A stretch of DNA of 64,000 nt, taken from assembly GCF_900100655.1 (NCBI RefSeq), contig NZ_FNCE01000003.1, forward strand, positions 230,548 to 294,547. The letters are read 5' to 3'. Every line of letters starts with the position of its first letter. Positions within the stretch are counted from its first letter, which is position 1. Position numbers and translations under genes: made by a program. This DNA is from Limimonas halophila. GTDB lineage: Bacteria > Pseudomonadota > Alphaproteobacteria > Kiloniellales > Rhodovibrionaceae. Positions 50,220 through 63,214 of the stretch are shown here, piece after piece. The notes under the pieces are model-generated. The model was not told the DNA's origin. It searched no databases and saw nothing but the letters and a program-made list of their open reading frames with translations.

Positions 50220-50981
50220 ATGCTGGAATCCGTTCTGCCCGCGAAGCTGTTCGTTTTCCTGCTCATCCTCGTTCGCGTCGGCGCTGCCGCGATGGTGATG
50301 CCGGGCATCGGCGACAGCTACGTCACCCGCCGCGCACGTGTGATCTTCGCCTTCTTCATGGCACTCATCCTCGCCCCCTTGCTGGCCGACAAGCTGCCCG
50401 GCCGGCCCGGCGAGCCGATCGCGCTGGCGCTCGTGCTCATCGGCGAGGTGTTCATCGGCCTGCTGCTGGGCGGCGTGGCGCGCATGATCGTCGGTGCGCT
50501 GATGATCGCCGGCATGATCATGGCGTTCATGTCCACGCTGTCGAACGCGCTGGTCAACGACCCCACCGCCCAGCAGCAGGGCTCCATCGTCGGCGCGTTT
50601 CTCAGCACGATGGGCGTGCTGCTGATTTTCGCCACGGACACGCACCACATGATGCTGCGCGCCATGGTGGACAGCTATGCCGTCTTCCCGGCCGGGCGCG
50701 CGCCCCCCATGCAGGACATCGCGCAGTTCGTCGCGCGCACGGCGGCGGATGCCTTCAAACTCGGCTTTCAGCTCGCCATGCCCTTCCTCGTCGTGGGGAC
50801 CATCTTCTACATTGGGGTCGGGCTGATTAACCGCCTGATGCCGCAGGTGCAGATCTTCTTCGTGGCGATCCCGCTGCAGGTGGGGAAGGGAATCGTGCTC
50901 TTGCTGGTCACGCTGCCGGCGATCATGCAGTGGTTTCTCCAGAGCTTCACGGAATCCTACCGTCCGCTGCTGAACTTGTGA
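50220..50981 (+). CDS. fliR: Flagellar export gate protein FliR
   Basis: A 253-residue protein with five to six membrane segments; family features include RVGAAAMVMPGIGDSYVTRR and FIGLLLGGVARMIVGALMIAG. It completes the FliPQR gate. Conserved NRLMPQVQIFFVAIPLQVG lies near the C-terminus. Gene order fliQ-fliR-flhB is conserved. Confidence 0.95.
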   Translation: MLESVLPAKLFVFLLILVRVGAAAMVMPGIGDSYVTRRARVIFAFFMALILAPLLADKLPGRPGEPIALALVLIGEVFIGLLLGGVARMIVGALMIAGMIMAFMSTLSNALVNDPTAQQQGSIVGAFLSTMGVLLIFATDTHHMMLRAMVDSYAVFPAGRAPPMQDIAQFVARTAADAFKLGFQLAMPFLVVGTIFYIGVGLINRLMPQVQIFFVAIPLQVGKGIVLLLVTLPAIMQWFLQSFTESYRPLLNL

Positions 50982-50996
50982 GCCGGGGCTGGTGCG

Positions 50997-52088
50997 ATGT
51001 CCCAGGAGCAGGACAACACCCAGAAGACCGAGGAACCGACGCAGCGCCGGCTGGACCAGGCGCGCGAAAAGGGCCAGGTCGCCAAGTCCCAGGAAGTCAC
51101 GCACTGGTTCATGATCCTGGCCTTCGGGCTGATCCTGACGGTGTCGGCTCCTTACACCGTGCAGAGCCTCTACGAGGCGATGTACCCCTTCATCGGCAAG
51201 GTGACGCAGCTGCCCACGGGCCGCGCGGAGTTGGGCGCACTGCTGGAAAAGACGATCTGGGACGTCATCGGCGCGCTCTTCGTTCCCTTCCTGATCGCCA
51301 TGGCGGCGGCGATCGTGTCCATCGTGCTGCAGATCGGCTTCCTGCTCAGCCCGGAGACGATCAAGCCCAAGCTGGAGAAGATCTCCCTCATCAAGGGCGC
51401 GGGCCGGCTGTTCTCCAAGCGCTCGCTGGTGGAGTTCGCCAAGGGCATCGGCAAGCTCTCGGTCGTGGCGCTCGTGGTCACGCTGATGCTCATTCCCGAG
51501 CACGACCGGGTGAACGAACTCCCGCTGATGCCGGTGAACACGGCGCTGCCGGTGCTGCGCGAACTCGTCCTCAAGATCGTGGGCGGCATCCTGGCGGTCA
51601 TGACGGTCATCGCCGTGGCCGACTTCGCTTTCCAGAAGATGCAGCACCACGAGCAGATGATGATGACCAAGCAGGAGGTGAAGGACGAGCAGAAGCAGAC
51701 GGAAGGTGACCCCGAGGTCAAAAAGAAGCTGGGCCAGCTGCGCAAGGAAAAGTCGCAAAAGCGCATGATGGCCGAGGTTCCAGACGCCGACGCCGTCGTC
51801 ACGAACCCCACGCAGTACGCCGTCGCGCTCAAGTACGATCAGGTCAACATGGCCGCGCCGACGCTGGTGGCGAAGGGAACCGACCGCGTGGCCGAACGCA
51901 TCCGCACCACGGCGCGCGAAAACGACGTTCCCATCGTTCCCAACCCGCCACTGGCGCGCGCGCTCTATTCCGGCGTGGAGATCGACCAGGAAATCCCACC
52001 CGAGCACTACAAGGCAGTGGCACAGGTCATCAGCTACGTCATGCGCCTGAAAGGTCGCATGCCCGGCGGGCGGAACGCGGGCCGGTGA
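50997..52088 (+). CDS. flhB: Flagellar export switch protein FlhB (NPTQ variant)
   Basis: A 363-residue protein: four membrane helices (about 30-210), then the cytoplasmic domain whose self-cleavage switches export from hook to filament subunits. The cleavage loop reads TNPTQYAVALKY, with Asn270 and Pro271 kept but Gln273 in place of the usual His of NPTH. The N-terminal EEPTQRRLDQAREKGQVAKSQE is typical. Its stop overlaps the cckA start (TGATG). Confidence 0.95.
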   Translation: MSQEQDNTQKTEEPTQRRLDQAREKGQVAKSQEVTHWFMILAFGLILTVSAPYTVQSLYEAMYPFIGKVTQLPTGRAELGALLEKTIWDVIGALFVPFLIAMAAAIVSIVLQIGFLLSPETIKPKLEKISLIKGAGRLFSKRSLVEFAKGIGKLSVVALVVTLMLIPEHDRVNELPLMPVNTALPVLRELVLKIVGGILAVMTVIAVADFAFQKMQHHEQMMMTKQEVKDEQKQTEGDPEVKKKLGQLRKEKSQKRMMAEVPDADAVVTNPTQYAVALKYDQVNMAAPTLVAKGTDRVAERIRTTARENDVPIVPNPPLARALYSGVEIDQEIPPEHYKAVAQVISYVMRLKGRMPGGRNAGR

Positions 52089-54529
52089 TGGTCGCGCGCG
52101 ACCGCCATCCGCTCGCCGGTATCGGCGGCCTCGGCACCCTCGTCGCGCCCACGGCTGCGCTTGCGGCCCCTGTGGACAGCACAGCCGGCTGGCTGCCGTG
52201 GGCGCTCGCTGGGGTTTTCGCGGTGCTCGCAGCGCTCGCGGCGGTGGGCTGGTGGCGCCAGCGCGAGCGCCTGCGGCCCCTGCGGGACGTTTTCGAGACC
52301 CTGCCCAGCCCGGCCCAGGTGGTGCGCTCGGATGGTCGGCCGATCCGGACCAACGCCGCGGGGCGCGCGTGGCTGAACGACGCTGGGGCGAGCCTTCCCG
52401 ACCTGTTGACGGCGCATGCGCAAGGCGAAGTCGCCGCTGACGCCCTGGCCAACCTCCACCGCGAGGCGGCGAGCGGCAGCGGCGGCCGGGCAGAAGTGGC
52501 CGTGCATTGGCCGAGGTGCCGTGCGTGCTGGTACGCGGTTCGGACCTATCCCGTGGCGCACCCGCCGGGCGCGGCGGTCTGGTTTGCGGAGGACGTCACC
52601 AGCCGCCGCGACATGCAGGAGCGCCTGCGCACGGAGCACGAGCGGCTGGCCGGGTTGCTCGATCAGGCGCCGGTGGGCTTTTACGTGGTCGACCGCGACG
52701 GCCGTTTCGTCTACGCCAATGCGACGCTCGCAGACTGGCTGGAGCGGACGCCGTCGGCGCTCGCGGACGGCGGCTGCCGGCTCCACCACCTCGTGGACGC
52801 GGAGGCGGGCGCGCCTGCCTACAGCGCTTTTCCCCTGGACCCGGATCGGGACGGTGCCACGGAAACCCGCAACGCCGTGTTCCACGCCGCCGACGGCAGC
52901 GCATTCACCGCGCATATCACGCAACAGGTCGTGCGCGAGGGTCGTGACGGGCATCCCACGGCGCGGGCGGTGGTGCGCAACCTGTCGCGCGAAAACGCCG
53001 CCGCCGCCGCGGTGGCGGAGTCGGAACAGCGCTTCCGCAGCTTTTTCGAGCAGGCGCCCCTGGGGATCGCGCTGCTGGACGCCGCTGGCCGCATCCAGGC
53101 CTGCAACGCCGCCTTCGCGGACCTTCTGGCCCAGCAGGGCGAGTCGCTCACCGGCGAGCGCTTGCCCGAGTTGGTCCATGCGTCGGATCGCAAGACGGTG
53201 GCGGACGCTCTGGCCGGGCCGGCCGGCGGGGAAACCGACCCGCCGGAAGTGCGCTCGCCCGACGGCGAGCGCGTCTTCGCCGTGTTCGCCAAGGCCTTCG
53301 AGGCCACCGACGTGGGCACGCAGCGGCTCGTCTACCTGATCGAGATGACGCGCCACAAACAACTGGAACAGCAGGTGGCGCAGTCGCAGAAGATGCAGGC
53401 CATCGGGCAGCTGGCGGGCGCGGTGGCGCACGATTTCAACAACCTGCTCACCGCGATGATCGGCTTCTGCGATCTGCTGTTGCTGCGCCACCGCGCGGGC
53501 GACCAGTCCTTCGCCGATCTCATGCAGATCAAGCAGAACGCCAACCGGGCGGCGAACCTCGTCCGGCAGCTGCTCGCCTTCTCGCGCCAGCAGACGCTGC
53601 GTCCGACCGTGCTCTCGGTGACGGACGTGCTGGTGGAGCTGAACCACCTGCTCCAGCGCCTCATCGGGGAGCGCATCACGCTGCGCATCGAGCACGGCAG
53701 CGGGCTGTATCCCGTGAAGGTCGATCAGGGTCAGCTCGAACAGGTCATCATCAACCTCGCCGTCAACGCGCGCGACGCCATGGCCGAAACCGGGGGGCGC
53801 CTGGACATCCGCACCAGCAACACCGAGCTGGCAGAAGACAAACCAGGCCATGGCGAAACCGTGCCGCCCGGACAGTACGTGCGCATCGACGTCCGCGATA
53901 CAGGCTGCGGCATTCCCGCGGAAAGCCTGTCGCGTGTGTTCGAGCCCTTCTTCTCCACGAAGGAGGTGGGCGAGGGCACCGGGCTGGGCCTCGCCACGGT
54001 CTACGGCATCATCAAGCAGACCGGCGGCCACATTCAGGTCGACAGCACGGTGGGCGAGGGCACGGTCTTCTCCATCTACCTGCCGCGCCACCGCGACACG
54101 GCGGATCAGCCCGAGGCGCGAGAAGGTGAAGGTGAGGCCGCCTACGACCTCACCGGCATGGGCACGGTGCTGCTGGTTGAGGACGAGGATGCGGTGCGCT
54201 CCTTCTCCGCACGGGCGCTGCGCAAGAAGGGCTACACCGTGCTGGAAGCCCAATCGGGCGAGGCGGCGCTGACGACGATGCGGGAGCGCGGCGAGCCCGT
54301 GGACCTGCTGATCACCGACGTCGTGATGCCCGAGATGGAAGGGCCGGCGCTGGTGGCGCGACTCCGCGAGATGCAGCCCGACCTGCGCGTCATCTACATC
54401 TCCGGGTATGCGCAGGACAGCTTCCGCTCCAGCATCGACAGCACCGAGGGGGCACGTTTCCTGCCCAAGCCGTTCACGCTCAAGCAGCTCGCCGGCGCGG
54501 TGAAGGACGCCATGTACGACACCGCCTGA
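52088..54529 (+). CDS. cckA: CckA-type hybrid histidine kinase
   Basis: An 813-residue protein: two N-terminal membrane spans (about 10-60), then PAS-type sensory domains (about 75-430, including SEQRFRSFFEQAPLGIALLD). The kinase core has its phosphoacceptor His448 in GAVAHDFNNLLTAM. ATPase boxes follow (NLAVNARDAM, GEGTGLGLATVYGI), and a C-terminal receiver has Asp744 in LLITDVVMPEM. This matches CckA, which via ChpT controls CtrA in Alphaproteobacteria. It is translationally coupled to flhB, and the same fliQ-fliR-flhB-cckA then recA order is known in other members. ctrA and chpT are not in the window. Confidence 0.92.
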   Translation: MVARDRHPLAGIGGLGTLVAPTAALAAPVDSTAGWLPWALAGVFAVLAALAAVGWWRQRERLRPLRDVFETLPSPAQVVRSDGRPIRTNAAGRAWLNDAGASLPDLLTAHAQGEVAADALANLHREAASGSGGRAEVAVHWPRCRACWYAVRTYPVAHPPGAAVWFAEDVTSRRDMQERLRTEHERLAGLLDQAPVGFYVVDRDGRFVYANATLADWLERTPSALADGGCRLHHLVDAEAGAPAYSAFPLDPDRDGATETRNAVFHAADGSAFTAHITQQVVREGRDGHPTARAVVRNLSRENAAAAAVAESEQRFRSFFEQAPLGIALLDAAGRIQACNAAFADLLAQQGESLTGERLPELVHASDRKTVADALAGPAGGETDPPEVRSPDGERVFAVFAKAFEATDVGTQRLVYLIEMTRHKQLEQQVAQSQKMQAIGQLAGAVAHDFNNLLTAMIGFCDLLLLRHRAGDQSFADLMQIKQNANRAANLVRQLLAFSRQQTLRPTVLSVTDVLVELNHLLQRLIGERITLRIEHGSGLYPVKVDQGQLEQVIINLAVNARDAMAETGGRLDIRTSNTELAEDKPGHGETVPPGQYVRIDVRDTGCGIPAESLSRVFEPFFSTKEVGEGTGLGLATVYGIIKQTGGHIQVDSTVGEGTVFSIYLPRHRDTADQPEAREGEGEAAYDLTGMGTVLLVEDEDAVRSFSARALRKKGYTVLEAQSGEAALTTMRERGEPVDLLITDVVMPEMEGPALVARLREMQPDLRVIYISGYAQDSFRSSIDSTEGARFLPKPFTLKQLAGAVKDAMYDTA

Positions 54530-54593
54530 TGCGTGTGTGGCCGCACCCGCCGTGCTGACGGCGGTTGTTGCCAGCCTCCACCTTGGCAGCAGA

Positions 54594-54608
54594 GAACAGA
54601 ACAGGTAC
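54594..54608. promoter_or_regulatory. Imperfect LexA box before recA
   Basis: GAAC-AGAACAG-GTAC resembles the alphaproteobacterial SOS box (GTTC-N7-GTTC read on the other strand, i.e. GAAC-N7-GAAC) with one mismatch in the second half. It lies 70 bp before the recA start. Confidence 0.4.
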
Positions 54609-54678
54609 AAAAGTCGGGGTGGTGAGAGATCACGCGTTGCAGGTGGCGGCGCGGCTGTGGGATAAGGGGAGCCCCTCG

Positions 54679-55767
54679 ATGGCACAGCAGAATGTTTTGA
54701 GCTTGGCGGACAAGAAGAGCACGGACAAACAGAAGGCGCTGGATTCGGCCCTCGGGCAGATCGAGCGTTCCTTCGGCAAGGGCTCGATCATGCGGCTGGG
54801 CGAGCGCCAGTCGGTGGTCGACGCCGAGGTCGTATCCACCGGTTCGCTGGGGCTCGACATCGCGCTCGGCATCGGCGGCCTGCCGCGTGGCCGCGTGGTC
54901 GAGATCTACGGCCCCGAATCCTCCGGCAAGACGACGCTGGCCCTCCACGTCGTCGCGGAATCGCAGAAGCAGGGCGGCACCTGCGCGTTCATCGATGCCG
55001 AGCACGCCCTCGACCCGACCTACGCGCGCAAGGTTGGCTGCGATGTCGAGAACCTGCTGATCTCGCAGCCGGATGCGGGCGAGCAGGCGCTTGAGATTGC
55101 CGACACCCTGGTGCGCTCGGGCGCGATCGACGTGCTCGTCGTGGACTCCGTCGCCGCGCTGGTGCCGCGCGCCGAGCTGGAAGGCGAGATGGGCGAGTCC
55201 CAGCCCGGCATGCAGGCGCGGCTGATGAGTCAGGCGCTGCGCAAGCTCGCCAGCTCGATCGCGCGCTCGAACTGCATGGTGATCTTCATCAACCAGATCC
55301 GGATGAAGATCGGCGTGATGTTCGGCAGCCCGGAAACCACGACCGGCGGCAACGCCCTCAAGTTCTACAGCTCGGTCCGCCTCGACATCCGCCGCATCGG
55401 CTCGATCAAGGACCGCGACACCGTCACCGGCAACCAGACCAAGGTGAAGGTGGTGAAGAACAAGATGGCCCCGCCGTTCCGGCAGGTCGAATTCGACGTC
55501 ATGTACGGCGAGGGCATCTCCAAGACGGGCGAGGTGCTGGACCTGGGCGTGCAGGCCGGAATCGTGGAAAAGGCCGGCGCGTGGTTCTCCTACAACGGCA
55601 AGCGCATCGGCCAGGGGCGCGAGAACGCCAAGAAGTTCCTCAAAGAGAACCCCGAGATCGCCCAGGAGCTGGAAGGCAAGGTGCGCGAAAACGCCGGCCT
55701 CGTCGCCTCCACGATGCTGGAGGGCAGCGACAGCGCCGAAGGCGCCGAGTCCGGCGAGGACGGCTGA
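54679..55767 (+). CDS. recA: DNA recombinase RecA
   Basis: A 362-residue ATPase for homologous recombination and SOS signalling. Walker A is [13 protein letters not shown]; Walker B is [15 protein letters not shown]; the loop region [20 protein letters not shown] is standard, with an acidic C-terminal tail ([14 protein letters not shown]). ATG 54679 follows AAGGGGAG. It is preceded by a possible LexA box and followed by alaS, the usual alphaproteobacterial order. Confidence 0.98.
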   Translation: MAQQNVLSLADKKSTDKQKALDSALGQIERSFGKGSIMRLGERQSVVDAEVVSTGSLGLDIALGIGGLPRGRVVEIYGPESSGKTTLALHVVAESQKQGGTCAFIDAEHALDPTYARKVGCDVENLLISQPDAGEQALEIADTLVRSGAIDVLVVDSVAALVPRAELEGEMGESQPGMQARLMSQALRKLASSIARSNCMVIFINQIRMKIGVMFGSPETTTGGNALKFYSSVRLDIRRIGSIKDRDTVTGNQTKVKVVKNKMAPPFRQVEFDVMYGEGISKTGEVLDLGVQAGIVEKAGAWFSYNGKRIGQGRENAKKFLKENPEIAQELEGKVRENAGLVASTMLEGSDSAEGAESGEDG

Positions 55768-55979
55768 GCCGCCGGCATCTCCCGCGATTTCCCTGCGGCC
55801 GGTGCCAAGTGTTGCGCAGGGGTGTGTGCCATCGGCAGGGTGTGCGCGCCGGCCGGCGCGGTCACGGCATGCCGGTGCGCGCCCTCTGGGCAGTCGCTGA
55901 TTGAGCGGTCCGCGCGTCGGCCTTACATACACGAACGGACACCAGCCAAGCTGCGCGCGCAGCCGCGTGGGGGAATGGG

Positions 55980-58634
<2,655 letters not shown>

Positions 58635-58677
58635 GCCGCAGCGCCGAACCTCGCCGCAAAGCCTCACCACAAAGACG

Positions 58678-58708
58678 GCCCGCGGCGTTACGGCGCCGCG
58701 GGCTTTTT
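58678..58708 (+). terminator. Rho-independent terminator of alaS
   Basis: A perfect 10-bp GC stem (gcccgcggcg with cgccgcgggc, loop ttacgg) at 58678-58703 is followed by TTTTT (58704-58708), 44 bp after the alaS stop. Confidence 0.92.
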
Positions 58709-58895
58709 CGCGTCCGCGCCGGCTTGGCGGCGATGCGCCCGGTGGACCGGCGTCTCGATCGTCAAGGCGGGAAATCGGACACGGCCGGGTTGTCACAACG
58801 TTCGGACAAAACCCTCACACGGCGTGGTGTTAAGCTTTCCGGGCGGCGTGTGCTACGTTTTGTCGCAGGCTATGCCGACTGTGGCCGGGGAGCCG

Positions 58896-59093
58896 ATGGA
58901 ACAAAGCCAGGGGTTGTTTCTGCAAACCCCCGAGCAACAGACATTCGCCGAGCACGTGGGCCGCTTGCGCGAATTGGCGGCTGAATTGAACGCCGTGGCC
59001 CCGCAGCAGGCCGAAGCGTGCCGGACGGCCGCGGATGTGCTGGAAAGTCTGTGCGAAGGGGTTGTGCCGGTTCCGCAGCAACACGACGCCTGA
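58896..59093 (+). CDS. Small hypothetical protein
   Basis: A 65-residue helical protein starting at ATG 58896 (GGGGAG five nt upstream). It contains FAEHVGRLRELAAELNAV and PQQAEACRTAADVLESLCEG, a coiled-coil-like pair with two cysteines. An upstream ATG at 58872 would add eight residues. It is isolated between the alaS terminator and the convergent icd gene. No family recognised. Confidence 0.6.
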   Translation: MEQSQGLFLQTPEQQTFAEHVGRLRELAAELNAVAPQQAEACRTAADVLESLCEGVVPVPQQHDA

Positions 59094-59181
59094 CGGACCG
59101 GTCCGGCGGTTCGGCTGTGCCGGCGTGGCCCCGCGGCCGTGGCCCATCTGGCCCGCGACCGCGGGGCGCGATGGGACGGCC

Positions 59182-60417
59182 TCAGGAGCCACTCTCGGCG
59201 GGCGCGTTGAGTTCCTGCTGTAGGGTGCGCTCGACGGCGTCGAGGAACTCGCGCGTCGTCAGCCAAGCCTGGTTCTCACCGGCGAGCATGGCGAGATCCT
59301 TCGTCATCTCGCCGTTCTCGACGGTGCGGACACAGGCCCGCTCCAGCGCTTCGGCATAGCGGCCGACCTCGGGCGTGCCGTCCATCTCGCCGCGGAACTT
59401 CAGCCCGCGCGTCCAGGCGAAGATCGACGCGATCGGGTTCGTCGAGGTTTCCTTGCCTTGCTGGTGCTGGCGGTAGTGCCGCGTCACCGTGCCGTGCGCC
59501 GCCTCGGTTTCGACGATGTTGCCGCTGGCCGTCATGAGAACCGAGCTCATCAGCCCCAGCGAGCCGAAGCCCTGGGCCACGGCGTCCGACTGCACGTCGC
59601 CGTCGTAGTTCTTGCAGGCCCAGACGAATTCGCCGTGCCAGCGCATCGCGGCGGCGACCATGTCGTCGATCAGGCGGTGCTCGTAGAAGATGCCGGCCTT
59701 TTCGAAGCTCTTGCGGAACTCGTTCTCGTAGACCTCTTCGAAGATCTCCCGGAACCGGCCGTCGTAGGTCTGCAGAATGGTGTTCTTGGTGGAGAAGTAC
59801 ACCGGCCAGCCGCGCTGCAGCCCATAGTTCAGACAGGCGCGCGCGAAGTCGCGGATGGACTCGTCCAGGTTGTACATCCCCATGGCGACGCCGGTGTCCG
59901 TGAACTCATGCACGGTGTATTCCTGGGGATGGCTCCCGTCGGCGGGCTCGAAGCGCATCTTCAGACGCCCGGGCTGCGAGATCTGGATGTCGCAGGCCTT
60001 GTACTGGTCGCCGTGGGCGTGGCGGCCGATGACGAACGGCTTCGTCCAGTTGGTCACGTAGCGCGGGACGTTCTCGCAGATGATGGGCTCACGAAAGACG
60101 GTTCCGCCCAGCACGTTGCGGATCGTGCCGTTGGGCGAGCGCCACATCTTCTTCAGGCCGTATTCCTTCACGCGCGCCTCGTCCGGCGTGATCGTGGCGC
60201 ACTTCACGCCCACGCCATAGCGCCGGATCGCGTGCGCGCAGTCGGCCGTCACGCGGTCGTTCGTGGCGTCGCGGTTCTCGATGCCCAGGTCGTAGTACTG
60301 CAGGTTCACATCCAGATAGGGGTGAATGAAGCGATCCTTGATCCAGGACCACATCACCCGGGTCATCTCATCCCCATCGATGTCGACGATGGGGTTGGCG
60401 ACCTTGATCTTCGCCAT
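59182..60417 (-). CDS. icd: NADP-dependent isocitrate dehydrogenase
   Basis: A 411-residue enzyme of the TCA cycle converting isocitrate to 2-oxoglutarate. It is of the homodimeric, eukaryote-like subfamily: [38 protein letters not shown], and [22 protein letters not shown] 60417 follows GGGGGATT; the upstream frame to 60540 is unsupported. A 160-bp gap separates it from the upstream LOG gene. NADPH production for biosynthesis is a common role. Confidence 0.97.
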   Translation of the reverse strand: MAKIKVANPIVDIDGDEMTRVMWSWIKDRFIHPYLDVNLQYYDLGIENRDATNDRVTADCAHAIRRYGVGVKCATITPDEARVKEYGLKKMWRSPNGTIRNVLGGTVFREPIICENVPRYVTNWTKPFVIGRHAHGDQYKACDIQISQPGRLKMRFEPADGSHPQEYTVHEFTDTGVAMGMYNLDESIRDFARACLNYGLQRGWPVYFSTKNTILQTYDGRFREIFEEVYENEFRKSFEKAGIFYEHRLIDDMVAAAMRWHGEFVWACKNYDGDVQSDAVAQGFGSLGLMSSVLMTASGNIVETEAAHGTVTRHYRQHQQGKETSTNPIASIFAWTRGLKFRGEMDGTPEVGRYAEALERACVRTVENGEMTKDLAMLAGENQAWLTTREFLDAVERTLQQELNAPAESGS

Positions 60418-60577
60418 CAGCAATCCCCCTGCTGCCGCCGTGTGATGTCTGCCGCCGGCGCGGCGTCGCGCGGTGAGCGCCCGCTGCCGCGGCGTCGAGG
60501 TTGGTTTGGCCGTGCTCGCGGCGCGCGGCCACGATAGCAATGCGCCCGGCCGGATAATACCACGGCAAAAAGCCGGG

Positions 60578-61177
60578 TCAGGCGCGGTCGAGCCCGGTTG
60601 CCGCGGTGGCGCGCGGTGTGTGCGTCAAGATGCCCATGGCCTCGTCGACGCTGCCGGCGCGCTGGAACAGGTTCGGTTCGGTCTCGCCAAGAAAGCCGGC
60701 CGCGCGCTGGTGCGCGAAGAGCTGCATCAGCGGGTCCCAGAAGCGGCCGTTGTCCAACAGCACCACCGGCTTGGTGTGAAGGCCGAGCTGCTTCCACGTC
60801 AGGATCTCGATCGTCTCGTCCAGGGTGCCGATCCCGCCCGGCAAGACGCAAAAGCCGTCGGCGCGTTCGGCCATGAGCCGCTTGCGCTCGTGCATCGAGT
60901 CCACGACCACCAGGTCGTCGACGGCCTCGTCCGCCAGCTCGCGGGCACGCAGGTGGTCGGGGATGATCCCGGTCACCGCGCCGCCGGCCGCGCGGGAGGC
61001 TTCGGCCAGCGCGCCCATGAGCCCGATGCTGCCGCCCCCGAAGACGACGCGAATGCCGTTCGCGGCGCAAGCCCGGCCGAGGGCACGTGCGGTTTCGAGG
61101 TGGTCAGCCGCCAGCCCGGCCTGTGAGCCGCAATACACACAGATACTGCTGCATGACGACGCGTCGCCTTGGGTCAT
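60578..61177 (-). CDS. LOG-family (TIGR00730) Rossmann-fold phosphoribohydrolase
   Basis: A 199-residue protein of the lysine-decarboxylase-like fold now known to hydrolyse nucleoside 5'-monophosphates, in plants and some bacteria releasing cytokinin. The active-site motif is [10 protein letters not shown], with VYCGSQAG at the N-terminus and [14 protein letters not shown] in the first part. ATG 61177 is the first plausible start. Substrate in this organism unknown. Confidence 0.88.
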   Translation of the reverse strand: MTQGDASSCSSICVYCGSQAGLAADHLETARALGRACAANGIRVVFGGGSIGLMGALAEASRAAGGAVTGIIPDHLRARELADEAVDDLVVVDSMHERKRLMAERADGFCVLPGGIGTLDETIEILTWKQLGLHTKPVVLLDNGRFWDPLMQLFAHQRAAGFLGETEPNLFQRAGSVDEAMGILTHTPRATAATGLDRA

Positions 61178-61280
61178 GCCTCGACACCCGTTAACTGATA
61201 TACCACATCTCGGTTGCTATACTCGTGCGACGTGATGGCGACACCGTCACGACCTGTCCAGAACGGGATGGACCCAGCCG

Positions 61281-63206
61281 ATGCGCCACACCATCCGCCC
61301 GTATGTCATCACCGGGATCCTCGGCGCGATTGTCCTTGCGGTCGCAGCCGGTGTGGTTCACCGCCTCGGCTTCTTCGAAAGCCGTGACACGGCCACCGGC
61401 TCCACCCCGGCGTCGACGGCCGAGGCCGGCGACCGCGGCTCGGAGAGCACCGGCGCGGATGCTGCGCCGCAAGATGACGCTTCGCAAGAGAAAGACACCG
61501 CGGCACAAGACACTGCGGATAGCGACCGTCAGGACGCTCCGGCCGCGGATACCGGGGCGACACGCGAAACGGCCCAGGCCGTGAAACCACAGGCGCCGGC
61601 GATCGCGCTCAATGCGGCGGGGCGGGATCGGGACGCCCCGGGGGCCGGCGAGCGTCCCGACGAACCGGCACTCGGCAGCGAAACCGGCGCGCCAGCGGAA
61701 GAGCGGGCGGCCACGGCGCCGGCCCGTGACGCTCAGCCCGGCGCAATCTCGGCCGAGCCCGCGAAGCCGGCCAAGCCCACGATTGCGCTGGATGCGAGGG
61801 CGCCCGACCGTGACGGCACGATCTCCGCAGGCCGAACCGAAAAGGCCGTGTCGGCCAATGAAAGCACGGCCACAGCCGACGACAAGGCGGCCGTGGCGCC
61901 GACGGATGCGGTGGCGCCGGATGGCACCGCCACCACCGCGGACCCTACGGCGGCCGACGCGGGGGGTGATGCCCCGCGGCCCGTCGCGGGCAAGCCGGAT
62001 CGGCCGACAGCCGGGGCGCGCGGCGATGGTGACACCGCCGACGCGCCGCGGGTTGTGAAGCCGGCCATCGGGCGCACGCAGACCGGCGCCCGCGAGACGC
62101 CGGCCGCTGCGGTTGCCCCGCCGGCCATACCGGCGAGGGACGCGCGATCTCGTGACCGGCTGGCTGCCGGGAGCTCACCGGCTGTCAACCCGCCGGATTG
62201 GCTGCCGACGCCGACCGGTCCTGCGTCGGCACGCGCAGGTGCGGACACTGCAGCAGTGGCGCCCGAGAAGCCCGAGATCCGGGTTGAAGCCCGACCGCGA
62301 TCGGCGTCCCGCAGGGATGAGAGCAAGACAGCCGCGACGGCGAACGACGGCGCGGACAAGGACAGTCAGGCGCCCAGCTTCGACATCGTTCGCGTCGATC
62401 CCGAGGGCGATGCCGTTGTCGCCGGCCGCGCGCCACCGCACAGCCGCGTTACCTTGATGGACAAGGACGAACCCGTGGCTCGAACGCGCGCCAATAGCAA
62501 CGGTGAGTTCGTCGCCATCCCCCCGGCCGGTTTGGACGGGGGCAAGCGGCGGCTGACGCTGCGCGCCGAGGCTGAGAGGGGCGACACGCGCGTATCGCCG
62601 AACGCCGTCATGGTCGCCGTCCCCGAGGCGCGCGACGATGGCGGCGCGGAGCAGGGCGGTCCGGCGCAGAAGCTCACGGCAATCCAGGTTCCGCGGAAGG
62701 GCGAGGGCCGCGTCGAGCTGCTTCAGCAACGCGCCGGGGGTATCGGGGATCAGGGCGGTACACTGCGCCTCGGGACCATCCGCTACACCGTCAGCGGCCA
62801 CATCGACGTGCGCGGTCGCGCCACACCGGGCGATCTCGTGGTGCTGATCGTGGATGAGCGTACCATGGGCCGGGCGCGAGTCGGCGCTGACGGCCGTTGG
62901 CGGATCATTCCCGCTGATACGCTCGAACCCGGCATGCATCGGGTGCGCATCGAGCAGCGCGACAGCAACGGCAGTGTGGTTGCGAGCGTAACCACGCCCT
63001 TTTCCAGCCAGCCGCTGGTGGGAGCGCGCGCCGATTCCGATTTTGTCGTGATTCAGCCAGGCAACAATCTGTGGTCGATTGCCGAACGCACCTACGGCGT
63101 TGGCAACCGGTACCATGTGATCTATCAGGCCAATGCTGGCCAGATCGAGGACCCGGACCTGATCTATCCAGGCCAAGTTTTCATGCTGCCGCAGCGGGAC
63201 GGGTAA
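61281..63206 (+). CDS. Membrane-anchored LysM protein with Ig-like domains
   Basis: A 641-residue envelope protein: an N-terminal membrane segment (about 7-28, YVITGILGAIVLAVAAGV), then a long Ala/Pro/Asp-rich disordered region (about 30-360). Two short imperfect repeats occur there (PAIALNAAGRDRDAP and PTIALDARAPDRDGT). Two Ig-like domains follow (about 370-450 and 495-580; VVAGRAPPHSRVTL and ISHIDVRG-like VSGHIDVRGRATPG). A C-terminal LysM (about 590-638, NLWSIAERTYGVG, ending YPGQVFMLP) completes it. It probably tethers to peptidoglycan. ATG 61281 has a modest ribosome site. Confidence 0.85.
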   Translation: MRHTIRPYVITGILGAIVLAVAAGVVHRLGFFESRDTATGSTPASTAEAGDRGSESTGADAAPQDDASQEKDTAAQDTADSDRQDAPAADTGATRETAQAVKPQAPAIALNAAGRDRDAPGAGERPDEPALGSETGAPAEERAATAPARDAQPGAISAEPAKPAKPTIALDARAPDRDGTISAGRTEKAVSANESTATADDKAAVAPTDAVAPDGTATTADPTAADAGGDAPRPVAGKPDRPTAGARGDGDTADAPRVVKPAIGRTQTGARETPAAAVAPPAIPARDARSRDRLAAGSSPAVNPPDWLPTPTGPASARAGADTAAVAPEKPEIRVEARPRSASRRDESKTAATANDGADKDSQAPSFDIVRVDPEGDAVVAGRAPPHSRVTLMDKDEPVARTRANSNGEFVAIPPAGLDGGKRRLTLRAEAERGDTRVSPNAVMVAVPEARDDGGAEQGGPAQKLTAIQVPRKGEGRVELLQQRAGGIGDQGGTLRLGTIRYTVSGHIDVRGRATPGDLVVLIVDERTMGRARVGADGRWRIIPADTLEPGMHRVRIEQRDSNGSVVASVTTPFSSQPLVGARADSDFVVIQPGNNLWSIAERTYGVGNRYHVIYQANAGQIEDPDLIYPGQVFMLPQRDG

Positions 63207-63214
63207 GCCCGGCG

